From Cryptomeria japonica (Eukaryota; Streptophyta; Pinopsida; Cupressales; Cupressaceae): a DNA stretch of 64,000 nt. Each line of letters opens with the position of its first letter. The first letter of the stretch is position 1. Of this stretch, positions 1 to 10,700 are shown piece by piece. The DNA lies in the NCBI RefSeq assembly GCF_030272615.1, contig NC_081414.1, positions 5,963,001 to 6,027,000 of the forward strand, written 5' to 3'. The notes under the pieces are model-generated. The model saw only the letters and a program-made list of their open reading frames with translations, ran no database searches and had not been told where the DNA came from. The position numbers and the translations under genes are program-made.

Positions 1-536
1 ACCATCACAAAAATACATGACAATATGACATACTATCCTTATTCTCATATTGTCACTTTTGCACTCCTACTTGTAGTAATGGCTCTTTACAATGGACTAC
101 TAATTTGCCCTCTTCATGGTACAAATTCCTCATGTTAGGATGTCTGTCCATGTGAAACCTTTGGTTCTAGAGTGGAGACTATTCCTTAATAGGTGTGAGA
201 AACTATCATGCTGGTAGCTAATGGTCCATGCACTTGTTTCCATTACAAACTTCTATTACAAACTTTTAGAGTTGCAACTTCCACGAGCCCCTCTAAGATT
301 CCAAAAATATTGTCTTTGGTCAAGAATTTTGATGATGGCTTTTGATTTGTCTTAATAAGAATTCATCATTACTAGTGTTTGTTTTGTCTTGACATTCATC
401 TCTCCCTCATTTATACCCTACTCTTTTGGATACTGTCTCAGAGATTACACTAATGTTTTCTCATATTTATTGTTGATAAATAAACCTTACCTTGACAATG
501 AAAGAATTTTTTTACAGACATATAGCAAATAATTAA
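1..536. other. Unassigned internal DNA of C
   Basis: AT-rich sequence with no protein family or repeat structure that I recognise. It lies on the side of C facing pol, before the antisense PMD remnant, so it is probably decayed 3' untranslated DNA of C. No credible reading frame was found. Confidence 0.4.
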
Positions 537-620
537 ACATTTGCTAGCATCCTCCTTGCGTGTGCCAAAATAGGAGCTTTCGAACAAGGTATGGACATCC
601 ATCAAAGAATAATCGAGAGA
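537..620 (+). pseudogene. Pentatricopeptide-repeat (PPR) gene fragment
   Basis: One frame reads 28 residues with the hallmark of a plant organellar PPR repeat junction: a TFASILLACAKIGAFEQG stretch followed by MDIHQRIIE. This matches the usual pattern of TFxSVLxACAxxGALEQGxxIH in PLS-class PPR proteins, which bind organellar RNA for editing or processing. Past about 620 the similarity is lost and neither flank continues the repeat series. It is therefore a short captured or relict fragment lying inside element C, not a gene. The match rests on one repeat junction only. Confidence 0.5.
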
Positions 621-649
621 GCATTGGAATATAGGTTGGTTCTTGTCCA

Positions 650-1245
650 ACAAGATTTAGGACGTAGGGTTTCAAAAAGGGAGATATGGAGGGTGCGAAT
701 TTACCCTCATGGGTACCGATTAAGCCTTCAAACAAACCAAATTGATCCCTGCCCATGTACTTCACCAGATCAGTGCTAAACAAAAATAATCATGGCATAT
801 TTGGTTGGGTTTAATTTAGAGCAGAGACAACATTGAGAAATTAAGCAATAAAAGATATATATATATATATATATATCTACCACAATTTGTAGGAACTGTG
901 AAAGGAAAACAAACAAAACAAACAAATGAATACCAAAAGTATTACCCAACTGATTTGTGGTGAGGAGAAGTAAATGATGGCATGGTCTCAAACAATTTGA
1001 ACTCCACCTTTGCAGGCCAATCAAAATATAGCAAGAAATTGGAGGGGGATTATGATTTTGAAAGAATCCCCAGCCTATCATTTTCAACCTATGATAAAAT
1101 ACATTACCAAGATCGCAGGAATGCACGAAATGGATTAATTCAAAAAAAACCTTACCTTGCTTGTGCAGAGATCGCTCTGGCGGGAGGGGTAGGGAGGCAA
1201 GATGGTCGCCGCTTGTGCTTTCAAAATGAAAATGCGTTGTGCTTT
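650..1245. other. Unassigned internal DNA of C, with a TA microsatellite
   Basis: An (AT)n run of about 23 bp sits at 854-876. A 173-codon open stretch on the minus strand (776-1297) crosses it, but its composition follows the simple repeat and it matches no family I know. Otherwise I see nothing here. Confidence 0.4.
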
Positions 1246-1255
1246 TTTTTTTTAA

Positions 1256-1342
1256 TAAAATGCCCGAGGTCATCGGAATTCTGATGAACACGGGCATAGG
1301 TTGTCAGAATTCCGACGACCACAGGCATTTTTTTTTTTTAAA
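1256..1342. repeat. Palindrome pair flanked by T-runs
   Basis: A near-perfect palindrome of about 38 bp, ATGCCCG...CGGGCAT around a central GGAATTC, is followed by a second half-copy (GTCAGAATTCCGACGACCAC). The pair lies between runs of about 11 T residues (1244-1254 and 1328-1338). It could fold into a strong hairpin in either strand. Nature unknown; it may be the end of a small inverted-repeat element. Confidence 0.6.
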
Positions 1343-1406
1343 TCAAATTTTCACACAATGCTCCTTGTTTGTTAGAAACCTCTGTCAAAATTTAACCCCA
1401 AATGTA

Positions 1407-1900
1407 TTAGTGTGTCACCATGTCCTCCAAAACCAAACCCCATCCCACTGCTAGTCCCTTCGACCTATGGTCGGGACATAAGAAACCACCAATGAACCCT
1501 ACCAGTATAGATGGTAGAGGAGCATATCTATCTGCTATCTCCTGCCATGGGATCTCATAACCACAAATCTGCTCATCCTGAAACACTCGACACAAAGCCT
1601 CTATACCACCTCCTTAGTCTTCTCATAGGGTAGAAAGTCTCCTACCATCAGAATCTGTAGGATCCTGTAGAAATGCTCAGGAATCACCGTCATCTCCCCT
1701 ATCACCAGATGGAAGGTGTTGGTGTTGTTGTGCCACCTCTTTGCGAGAGCTGTCAACAAACCCTGATTAATGGTATACCGGGGCATGTCCAAAAGAGATG
1801 ATAATCCACATCTCTCAATGATATCTCTCTCTGCATGTGTAAGTCATGAGATCAATCCCCTCGGCTTCAAGAATCTCTTTCGAGACTGTAGCACACCTAG
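1407..1900 (-). pseudogene. Plant mobile domain (PMD) protein fragment, antisense in C
   Basis: Minus-strand frames read the PMD core: INQGLLTALAKRWH, then TNTFHLVIGEMTV, and about 60 codons later YAPLPSILVGFIGGFLCPD and VGWG. The blocks line up with the better preserved copy in element A (19571-20506). PMD is a nuclear domain found both in host MAIN/MAIL-type proteins and in transposable elements. At least one stop (about 1601) and a frame change separate the two halves, and the similarity ends near 1407 where simple sequence begins. It runs against the direction of C, as the A copy does. The N-terminal part above 1800 is only weakly alignable. Confidence 0.75.
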
Positions 1901-1949
1901 TACCGCCTGTAAATCATAACATATCCACCATCAGTTATCGATTCGATTA

Positions 1950-2530
1950 ATTGTATCAATACAAATCAACTCAATCAATTAAATTACGAATATCATATTA
2001 CAAGCATCATATCAAGGTCAATTAGAAACACATCAAGATCATCATATCAAGGTCAATCAGAAACATATCAACATCATATCAAGAGCATCATATTGACAAA
2101 ATCCAAATCATATCCGAATTCAGATCAGGCATCAAATCAACATCATATCGGAAATCATATCCATATCAGAGAGAATCATATCGATAACATATTAGTGATT
2201 AAATATTGATGATCCATATCAGTATCCCATATCAAAACAACATATCGACGAAACATATTAGAGAGTCCCATATCAAAGCAACATATCAGGAAATATAAGA
2301 AAAAAATTCATATCCAAGTATCCCATATCAATATCCCATATCAGTGATCCATATCAGTGAAACACAACAGTGAACCATATCATTGCCCCATATTAGTGCT
2401 TCATATTGTGACTCATATCAAAACAACGACCCATATCAGTAATCCATATCGTGACTCATATCAGAGCAACATATCAAAAAATTCGATCCAAAGACCCATA
2501 TCAAGCAAAAAGAACTCCATCAGACCCATA
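1950..2530. repeat. Degenerate CATATCA simple-sequence tract
   Basis: About 580 bp are dominated by CATATCA/ATATCA words spaced every 8-20 bp, for example near 2140-2170, 2230-2290 and 2330-2470. The unit is too degenerate for a satellite and has no coding pattern. It lies immediately upstream of the antisense PMD reading direction. Confidence 0.7.
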
Positions 2531-2624
2531 GGGACATCAAAACAATTTGTACACATCCTTCACATCAGTTTCAAAATCATTCAACATCAAAAGTCAACTT
2601 AACCAACACACATTTAACACTTTT

Positions 2625-2960
2625 TTGCTCTACGCGCTAAAACAAACATCAAAAGTGCTCATCTGCCCAACATGCGCTAAAATTTCCATTCAATGTGCTA
2701 GAGAACATGATATATGCGCTAAAATGGGATTGTGCGCTAAAATAGACCTCCATTGTGCTATCTTAATCAACCTATGCGCTAACCTATTCCTACAATCTAA
2801 CTGATAAATCCAATACGTTACTATGTGTTGCATATGCACTAAATCTAAACTATAGGCTAGACTATCCAACCTACACGCTAAAACCTAACCATAGGGTTTA
2901 TATGCACTAATGTTCATTGTGTATGCGCTAAATACCTAGTCCTACGTGCTAAAACATGAA
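2625..2960. repeat. GCGCTA motif cluster of element C
   Basis: More than ten copies of TGCGCTAAAA or AAAAGTGCTC-like words occur at irregular 20-40 bp spacing. The same word family forms the right-hand cluster of element A (20772-21065) at the same relative place, between the antisense PMD gene and the 3' LTR. The bases between copies differ, so it is a scattered motif cluster and not a tandem satellite. Confidence 0.7.
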
Positions 2961-3285
2961 AATCTGACCCTAAAAATTGAAAAACGTGACAAAAATTCAC
3001 AAAAATCATACAAGAAAGGGATTTTCAACACTTACTGGTGGTCCATACGTGACGGGTCTCTAGTATGACCTAACACGCTCAAAATGGTGAGAATGGTAGG
3101 GAATTAACATCATCGTCAGAGCTCCAAATGCACAAATCATAAGAAAACAAATGTAAAATGAATTTTCTTTTCACTTTTTACCGTTTTAAGAGGGTAATAG
3201 AGATGGTTAATAAGCAGGGCATATATTTTTCCACTTTTTCATTTATTAACCTTATCAACAATCATTTTTAGGAGATGAATCAAAT
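2961..3285 (+). other. 3' untranslated region of C
   Basis: This stretch aligns loosely with A 21140-21480, including the block around GGTGGTCCATACGTGACGGG against the A block GCTGGTCCGTAGTCGTTTGGG. No coding sequence is seen. It ends at 3285 where the K LTR begins with TGTGTG. The last five bases, CAAAT, are a possible target-site copy. Confidence 0.55.
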
Positions 3286-3723
3286 TGTGTGTATCCAAAA
3301 TTCAAACATCGTCAACATTATTGTATCTGAAGGTAAAATAAGTGTAAATGGTATAATCAGATATCAAAGAGCGAATCACAACTCTAATCTAATTAATATT
3401 ACTCCTAAATTACAATGGAATGATGCAAACTTAATTAAAATGAAAGAAAGATCTAGTTAAAACTCCCTCAATTGACATAGCAAGGCTTCCATTGCTCTTC
3501 TCCATTATTGTTGATGTAGGTGGCTCTCAGGTATTGCACCGATTTCCTACATAAGATGGACAATAGCTTTGAAGACTGTGATTCCCTAGATTGAATTGAG
3601 AAAAGGAGGTTGAATTTATAGATTTTCAACACAAAGGGGGTGAGAAATAGAACTCAAGTGTTGATTGATAGATAAATGAATTAGATTAATTAGTTAACAG
3701 AGTTGATTGATTTGTTAACTCAA

Positions 3724-4432
3724 TGATGCAGAGGGATATGGGATGTTCAATCACTTTCTTTGGTTTTTTCTCAATAGGGTCCCCACTAGGTGTCACCCAA
3801 TGGACCAATGTCCCTAACCTTCCCAAGGTTATTAGAGCCTGACCTAGATCCTTCCCAAGGATCTCTCCTCAGTACAACTCACAATTGACAAGGAGTCTCC
3901 TACCCCTTAGGTTCCAACCCTTCAACCAAAGTCACTTAATAACCCCACACCCCCAACAACAGGATCCTTACTCACAAGGTGGAATTTGGCCTATGTGAAT
4001 ATTAACATGTGTTATATGGAATTTTCATAGATCCTGACCCCTTAGATAGGTGTTTCTTAGCCTCTTGTGTCATTTCCCCTATTAGACCTAGGAAATAGGG
4101 CTACAAGCAATTAACCCTCCAATCAAACTTTTCCTAATTTTTCTCACAATATACCTAAGCAACCCACTAAATAAATTAGATATTTGGATACCCTTTTAGG
4201 CCTTCTACAACATTCCAAACTTTTGCATCTGGGTTTTGAGTAAGGATGGTCAAACCCTACCGACCCTATTTTGCCTCTTCTAGCCGGTACTAGGGTTTAA
4301 GCTCACAAAAAATTTACCAGTCAATAAGGAATGAAAGAATGACACTTTCCAAAGACTGATGTCAAGCCTAGGGTCTCATCTTAGGATAGTCAAATGATAC
4401 CGCATATCTTCACAACCACTAGGAATAGTTAA
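3724..4432 (-). repeat. B 3' LTR, distal part
   Basis: This segment matches 28470-29280 of the B 5' LTR. It ends at 4432 exactly where A begins with TGTAGTCAC, and the LTR continues at 23025. Compared with the other LTR it lacks about 115 bp (present at about 29105-29218). Confidence 0.9.
4428..4432. repeat. Target-site duplication of A, left copy (GTTAA)
   Basis: GTTAA at 4428-4432 precedes the A 5' LTR and recurs at 23020-23024 after the A 3' LTR. Removing A and one copy restores a B LTR continuous with the intact one. Confidence 0.95.
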
Positions 4433-5600
4433 TGTAGTCACACAAATCTGTCCAGCCTAATTAAATAAATATTCGCTATTTATTTGATTAAAAATCCACT
4501 AGCCATCAGTTAATTAAATAAATATTTAATTAATTCATCTCCAAACATTTTTCTATTAATTAAATAAATTATTCAATTTATTTTAATTAATTCATTAAAT
4601 CAAATTCAAATCAATTAAATAAATAAAATCTATTTATTTAATAAAATCCCCTTTTCCTCTTTTAAATAAATTAAATAAAACATTTATTTAAATCATTATC
4701 CCCCCCCACTTGCATTTTCCTACAAATGCAACTTGCACACATTTATTAAAATAAATGAATTTTTATTTTAATAAAATCTTATTTTCCCTCACCCACCAAA
4801 TCCACTTGCAAAAATCTAATCCCCTTCTAGATTCTTCTAACCGCTTCCTAATTAACCTAATCCATCCCCTAATTATTGTCACATTCCTAAGCAAAATGGA
4901 GTCACTTCTCAAAGACTCCAAAGTCCTTGAAAAACATTTAATGCTTTGTGTGTTCAACAAATTAACCCCCAAAGTCTTCCAAGACCACTAATGGCTCTTA
5001 CATGACCATTTATGGCTCTTACATAACTATTTATGGTTATTTCAAACTTGTCTCCCCAAACATTTATTGTTTTGACCATATTCATCCATTTCACATTTGC
5101 ACAAGAGTTTATCCATTGGATAAAAGCTTTATTCTTTGAATAAAGAGTTTATTCATTCAACCAACCTTGACTTTAACTCCCAAGGTCATATCAAGCATTC
5201 AAGAGAGCATTTTAGCATAATTAACTCATATATTGTCATTTTGGATAACATCAATCATTTTAGTATCAATAGCTTAATATTAGCTTCTTTATTTACATTT
5301 AGAGCAAATACTTCAATCTCAATCCTCCATAAGCATTCATAGTGCAAAAAGCTACTGAGAGCTACACTATTTTGGAACTTGGAGAGGAGAGGAACAAGGG
5401 AGAAGGAACTAAGAGCATGCTAAGAGGCATTTGGAAATGCCTCGTTATCTTTATTTTATTAGTTAGATATATTAGCATGATTTTAGTGTCTCTCTTGATA
5501 TGCCTGTTTAGATTAGTTTTTGATTGAATAACACTAACGGTTTCTGGTGTGTTTTGTGTTGTTTCTCTTAGACTAACCTTGTCCATTTTGCAGGGCATCA
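4433..5600 (+). repeat. A 5' LTR (1168 bp, promoter deleted)
   Basis: It begins TGTAGTCACAC and ends GGGCATCA, immediately before the primer site. It matches the 3' LTR except for about 220 bp missing at 5199/5200. The missing part (22400-22617 in the 3' LTR) holds the only clear TATA box. The break falls on a repeated GCATT, so it is a short-repeat deletion. Because both U3 regions are copied from one template at reverse transcription, the loss must postdate insertion. Confidence 0.93.
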
Positions 5601-5602
5601 TT

Positions 5603-5622
5603 TGGTGAACCCGACGTGAATC
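5603..5622 (+). promoter_or_regulatory. A primer-binding site
   Basis: TGGTGAACCCGACGTGAATC starts two bases after the LTR end. The TGG start complements a tRNA CCA tail. Tat-lineage Ogre elements are known to use tRNA-Arg, and an ACCCGACGTG core would fit that, but I could not compare it with a tRNA set. Confidence 0.75.
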
Positions 5623-5689
5623 CAAACACTTAAACAAACAATTGTTTTTTGACAACTAACATTTTTGAATGTTGAATTTGACACACAGG

Positions 5690-5935
5690 TCGCGCTTTGG
5701 CACTTTTGTCGCGTTTTAGTGCTATTGTTTCTTGTCTTTTAGCGCTTTTGTTCTTACAATAGTGTTATTGTCAAAGAATTAGTGCTTTTGCCAGTATTTT
5801 GGCGCTTTTGTTCATGAATTAGCACTTTTGCATTGTTGTAAAAATCTTTTCTTTTAGTGCTTTTGTAACATTTTAGCGCGTTTGTGTTAAAGTAGCGCTT
5901 CTATTTTCACACAGACTAGTGCTATTGTAACAGAA
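5690..5935 (+). repeat. Left AGCGCT motif cluster of A
   Basis: About thirteen copies of a word close to TAGCGCTTTTG or TAGTGCTATTG occur in 245 bp, at 15-30 bp spacing, directly downstream of the primer site. The flank polarity (T before, TTTTG after) is constant on the plus strand. It is opposite to that of the cluster at 20772-21065. Confidence 0.8.
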
Positions 5936-7828
5936 CGTTGTAAAAAAAGGCCTTGTAATTGATAAAATTATTATTCTTAGGCTTGTAGGAGGCAGAATAT
6001 ATATGGAATATAACATTTAAGTATAAGTGACATTTCCTCTTCTCTTTTCTCTTTCTTATACTTTAAGTTATATTCCATATATATTGTCAGGATGTTTGAG
6101 AGGGGTTTCAGACCTCTAGGAGTTGTAATGCAAAATCTAGTTTTTGGAAGATCCTCCAAATTTCAGGGCATTTCAGAATCAGGATTTGTAAAATTTGTAA
6201 CCAAAATCAGAATTTAGGCTTGTGTAAGCCCACACTAACATTTGATCACTAATTGTGTGCAAGTTCTAATCTGTTTTGTGCAGGGGAAGGAGTAAGTTTA
6301 GAGGCTTTAAGTTTCTTTTTTTTAACTTTCTTTCAACAAAAGTTGGTTAAAAAGAATCCATTCTCCCTTCTTGTACAAGTTAAAATAAACCTCACATTTT
6401 ATTTTGGAGTCCATAAAATGAACCTCAAACTTGTTTTTGGTGCTTAAAAGAAAATTCATCTTTCTTTATTGCAAGGTAAAAAGAACAACAACTTCAAATT
6501 TGCTTTCATTGCAAGTTAGGACTCATTTTCTTTTGGTGCTTAAAATCAACAACACAAATTTGATTTCCTTGCATCAATTCGGACCTAAAATTTACAATCC
6601 ACACTTCAAAATTTTGGTGCAAATAAAATTCACAATCAACTTGTCTCAATTTTGCAAAAGTAAATTACTTCAAGCAAACGTGTTTTTTATTAAGTTGACC
6701 AGGACTTCCCATTTCTAGATTACAACATATTATCTTTGAAGTTAAAAAGAACATCATGATTGTTAGAGCAACATCTCCAAATAGTTAGACCACATTTGCG
6801 ATGATGGGTTAAAAAGAACAAGTGTCTTTCGTGCTTGGCACACTTGTGCAAAAAGTCAGTCGAGTGGTCCTACCTCTAACACACACTATCCTCTCCCTTG
6901 GCTTTCGTGGTCCTAGGTGCAAGAGAAAAGTGTTAGTAACACTCAAATTTTATCTTTTTAAGAGAGGCCTGCCAAGGGATCGATACTCTTGGGAACGACC
7001 TCGAGCGGTAAATCCTTTGAGCCGCTATAGAAATCAGGTGAGAGCAAAAGCTATAGCCTTGGGTATAGCTGTTCCTACAGTGTAACTGGCCGAAAGGACA
7101 AATGGGCCCCACCACCAGTTACAAGGCTCTTAAGTGAGTCACTGCAGAATGAACTTATGTCCAAAAACATCGAACATGACTAAACACTTTTAAGTAGTAT
7201 CCCACTCGTTCTATTGATTGAGAATATTTGCGATATAATTTAATGCAAGAGCATAGATGGTTTTTCTCCCAAGATACTCACCATACATATTTCCTTGAGT
7301 AGAAACATAGCTTTTTGAAAAGTCACTTGTGGCTTGATAAAAGTGGTGACTCCCCCATCATAGGGATCATCTATTTGTTATGCTCGTGCAAGACTTAGTA
7401 TATCACATCCTTACCTACCATGGCGGGATTCATAAGGTATGTAGTACAAAAGTCGAAGAAATATCAAGATGTGGGCTAAATTTATCACAACTAGCCATTT
7501 GACCTTAGGGATAAAAAGTGTTTGAAGTGTGTTCATTTTAAAGACCAAGTGCAAATTGAGCCAACTTCAGGCTTTGGAAATACACCTTAAAATACATCTA
7601 AAGGAAGGGTCATATACAAGTTCAAGGATTGGGTTGATCTAGGCCCATACTCATTTGTGCCTTTAAGGCTACATTCTTGTGTTTGTGTGCTTGCTTTGTT
7701 TTCTTGTCAAAGAAACATCAAAATTAGAAAAATCACTCCCAAAAACAAAGTATTCATCTAACCAAACATTTCTCAAAACAACCAAACACATCAAAAACAA
7801 AGTGCAAACAACAAAGAGTCAAAATTTT
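5936..7828 (+). other. A leader (5' untranslated region)
   Basis: No gag or pol sequence lies here. An imperfect inverted repeat is at 5997-6085. The phrase GTTAAAAAGAACA recurs near 6346, 6475, 6741 and 6808. The part from about 6760 onward is matched on the minus strand by F (about 62930-63830), including a block around 6960-7120, so the leader is shared by the family. Confidence 0.6.
5997..6085. repeat. Imperfect inverted repeat (hairpin) in A leader
   Basis: Arms of about 31 bp (5997-6028 and 6055-6085) read AATATATATGGAATATAAC and its near complement, with a pyrimidine-rich loop of about 27 bases. A few mismatches lie mid-stem. It may be a leader RNA structure or a tiny inverted-repeat insertion; I see no flanking duplication. 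Confidence 0.65.
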
Positions 7829-8212
7829 ATGACCATTCTTCACATCTTGCGAAAGAAGAAGCGTCATCAGAATATCAACTTGAAAAGAAGACCATTAAGC
7901 TCAAAGGCTTTGATCAAATGAAGGAAATTCTTCTATATCAATAGACAAATCTTTGTCTCCCATAGAGTTTTCTTGCATCATATGCGTCTCTACCTTCAAG
8001 ACAAAACGAACGAATTTGATTCAGAGACATTGAACCGCAGAGCTTTTATGCAATATAGAGCTTTGAGTTATCACAAAAACCAAGGAGGTAAGATTAATCC
8101 CAACTTTTTCCCAAACATCTGTATCACCTATAACATGGCTCGAGAAATACCACCAACACCCGAAAGGGAAGAGGTAGAGTTTGTCCCATTTGTAACACAA
8201 AGCTTTTATTAA
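7829..8212 (+). pseudogene. Small extra ORF upstream of gag in A
   Basis: A 127-codon frame starts MTILHILRKKK and ends FVTQSFY. It has one in-frame TGA at 7919. The same frame is open in F (62379-62762, minus), where it starts MTILHILRKKN and ends YVTQSFY, with no indel and about 80% identical residues by eye. Both copies contain an acidic, proline-containing tail (PPTPEREE). I recognise no domain. Ogre-type Tat elements carry an extra ORF before gag, so this may be its counterpart. It could also be a gag N-terminal exon. Confidence 0.6.
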
Positions 8213-8651
8213 AGTTGAAAACATTTCATTTATCATACATCATCATTTCATCATCAATCCATTTCCAACTCTCAAAACATTAAGAGGTTCTTGTCCCAAG
8301 TTCTCTTTTAGATATTGCTTGAATCAAACACATCATATCACTTTTTAGATTGTTTCTACATCTAGGATAAGCTCATCCTAAGAAACACATCTACGCAAGT
8401 TAAAACTAGTTCATGAGTGAATCCTCTCATTACTAGGTAGTTCAATCTGTAACACATCTCAGATTTCTCTACACCTTATCACATCCAAATCTTATCAAAC
8501 AAGCAAGCAATTCAAAGAAGGAATTTCAGTTACATCTACCTTAAAAGTGCTAGAGATCTACATGCAACACAATTCACCAATCATCAATCTCTCATTTCAT
8601 CAAAAACACGTCATCATTTTCACTCAACTTCAACAAAGACTCATCAGCAAA

Positions 8652-10700
8652 ATGGCTCAAACCCGATCACAGTCAAGGCAACGAGAAATAGAAATAGAAG
8701 AAGAAGAAGAAGAAAATCTCAATGAATTTCAAGAAGCACTTGGAGGAAATGCAAATGACGAAAACCCAAGTACTCCTACTCCTGCAACAATAGAAAGGGC
8801 TTAGCATAACCCTCTCTTTAACAGACTGTTTGACGAAATACTCAGGAGCAATGCGGATGCTCACTTCTTAAAGCTCGCTCAAGAAGGAGCCAAACTCCCC
8901 TCTGACTTCGATCTTGCCCAATTGAGACAAGCTTCAGAAAGACAAAGTCGCCATGAAGAGGAAAGAGGTAGAGATCCCATCAGATATAACATTCCTTGAG
9001 GTAACCCACCACCTCCTCCTCCAACTAAAATAGAGATGTTGCGGCAACAAGTTGAGAATCTCGCCCAACAACTTCATAGTGGTGTCAAAACAAACCAATT
9101 CTCACTCAATGACATCTGTCCCTATCCTTTTGATAGGAATCTTTATATGCCGCCCTTTCCACAAGGATTCAAAACACCCAAATTCAAAAAATATAGAGGA
9201 AAGGGGGATCCCCGTGATCATGTCAGAGAATTTCATTCCGCTTACCTCGAAGTGGCATATGAAGACACATACCTAATGTGCCTTTTTCCCCAAAGCTTTC
9301 GAGGAACAACCACATCATGGTTTTCCCGACTACTAGGTGGCATTAGAACATTTGAGGAACTCATCTAGAAGTTCCTAGCTCATTAGTCTCATAACATTGA
9401 ACGCGACATCACCATGGCTGATCTGTGCAACACCAAACAAAAACTAGGGGAACTATTCTCAGTATTCCTGCAACGATGGCGCCAAATGTCTAACAGATGT
9501 TCTCTTCAGTTACCTGAATGAGAACTAGTGGAAATATTCATTTCCAACTTAAACAAAGAAATGGAATTTCACCTGGATGTCAAAGACACAGACTCTTTTA
9601 ATGATATGATCACCAAGGGTTTGAAATGTGAAAGGGAACTCATCAAGAAAGGACTCATCAAAATCTTTAATGAACCAAAAGATGGTCCTTGCCCACGCTT
9701 CAATAGCAATAAACCAAACTTCTAGAATAAAAACAAGAATATCGTCAATGATGGGGTTGTGGATGCCCAGACTATACAAAATGCACCACTTGTGGTTCAA
9801 TTTGCAGGACAAAATCCTCCACCTCAGAATAACACAAATGTTCCTTCCAATCAAGGTCGCATCACATCTCACGATGAACCAAGACCTCGTCAGCAAAAAC
9901 AAAAACGCACATACACTCCCTTAGGGGAACCCATTGAAACAGTATTGCGACAACTCATTTCTCAAAATTTGGTCTCTCTACCTAAACTATCAAACTATGA
10001 GCCTTAGGTCAAACTGGCATGGTGGAGAGATACTGAACACTGTGAATTCCATCAAGGAAGAGGACACAAGACAAGTAATTGTCACCGATTGAAAGATCTT
10101 ATTCAGGATCTTATTGACCGAGGAGAAATTGAAATTGAAGGACATGACCCAAAAACAACCAATAATGATCATCTGATGTTCAAAAATCCACTTCCATCAC
10201 AAGATCAAAGGGGTCCTTCCACTTCCAGGCGAGGCACTGATACCACTGATTATACATAGGCTGCATATAATTACACTGTAAATCATCTGTATGATGCCAG
10301 TGAACAAGTTGCAACTATAACGTTCAAAAATCCCAACTCAAATTGCAATGTTGTTACGCGTCGTGGCAAAGTTACCATCAAGGCAGCTCCATAAGGCACC
10401 AACTCCATCCCAAAGCAGTACAATTTTGTGGAACAATTAAATAAAATGCCCACACTTATATCCATTTTAGAGCTACTGCGCCTATCGCCCTCTCATAAAA
10501 CTATCTTGGATCAAGCACTCCAAGAGGCGTCAATCCCTACAAATCTGAATACAGACCAATTTCAAGCCATGGTTGGAAGTCTAAAGTCATCACCTTGTCT
10601 CACTTTTTCCGAAAGTGACAACTCTTCCTTCCAACAACCTCATAACACCTCACTCCACATCGAAGGATTTATCAACTAGCATAGGATCAAGCAAGTCTTG
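8652..10700 (+). pseudogene. A gag (capsid-nucleocapsid) pseudogene
   Basis: Gag would form the cytoplasmic particle that packages element RNA. The ATG at 8652 opens MAQTRSQSRQ, shared with F (MAHTRSRSRQ). An acidic run follows, then the capsid core with YMPPFPQGFKTPKFKKYRGKG and LFPQSFRGTTTSWFSRL, and a Tat-type knuckle C-x2-H-x4-GH-x4-C at 10041-10082. In-frame stops fall near 8802, 8998, 9366, 9384, 9520, 9723, 10006, 10258, 10393 and 10678. Most look like CAG-to-TAG or TGG-to-TAG changes. Gag runs into protease in the same frame without a clear boundary. Confidence 0.9.

Noticed and set aside
776-1297. 173-codon minus-strand open frame
   Set aside because: Composition follows the TA microsatellite and T-runs; no family signature and no conserved copy.
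2625-2960. Regularly spaced GCGCTA words resembling a CRISPR array
   Set aside because: Repeats are about 10 bp, degenerate and irregularly spaced, and this is plant nuclear DNA.
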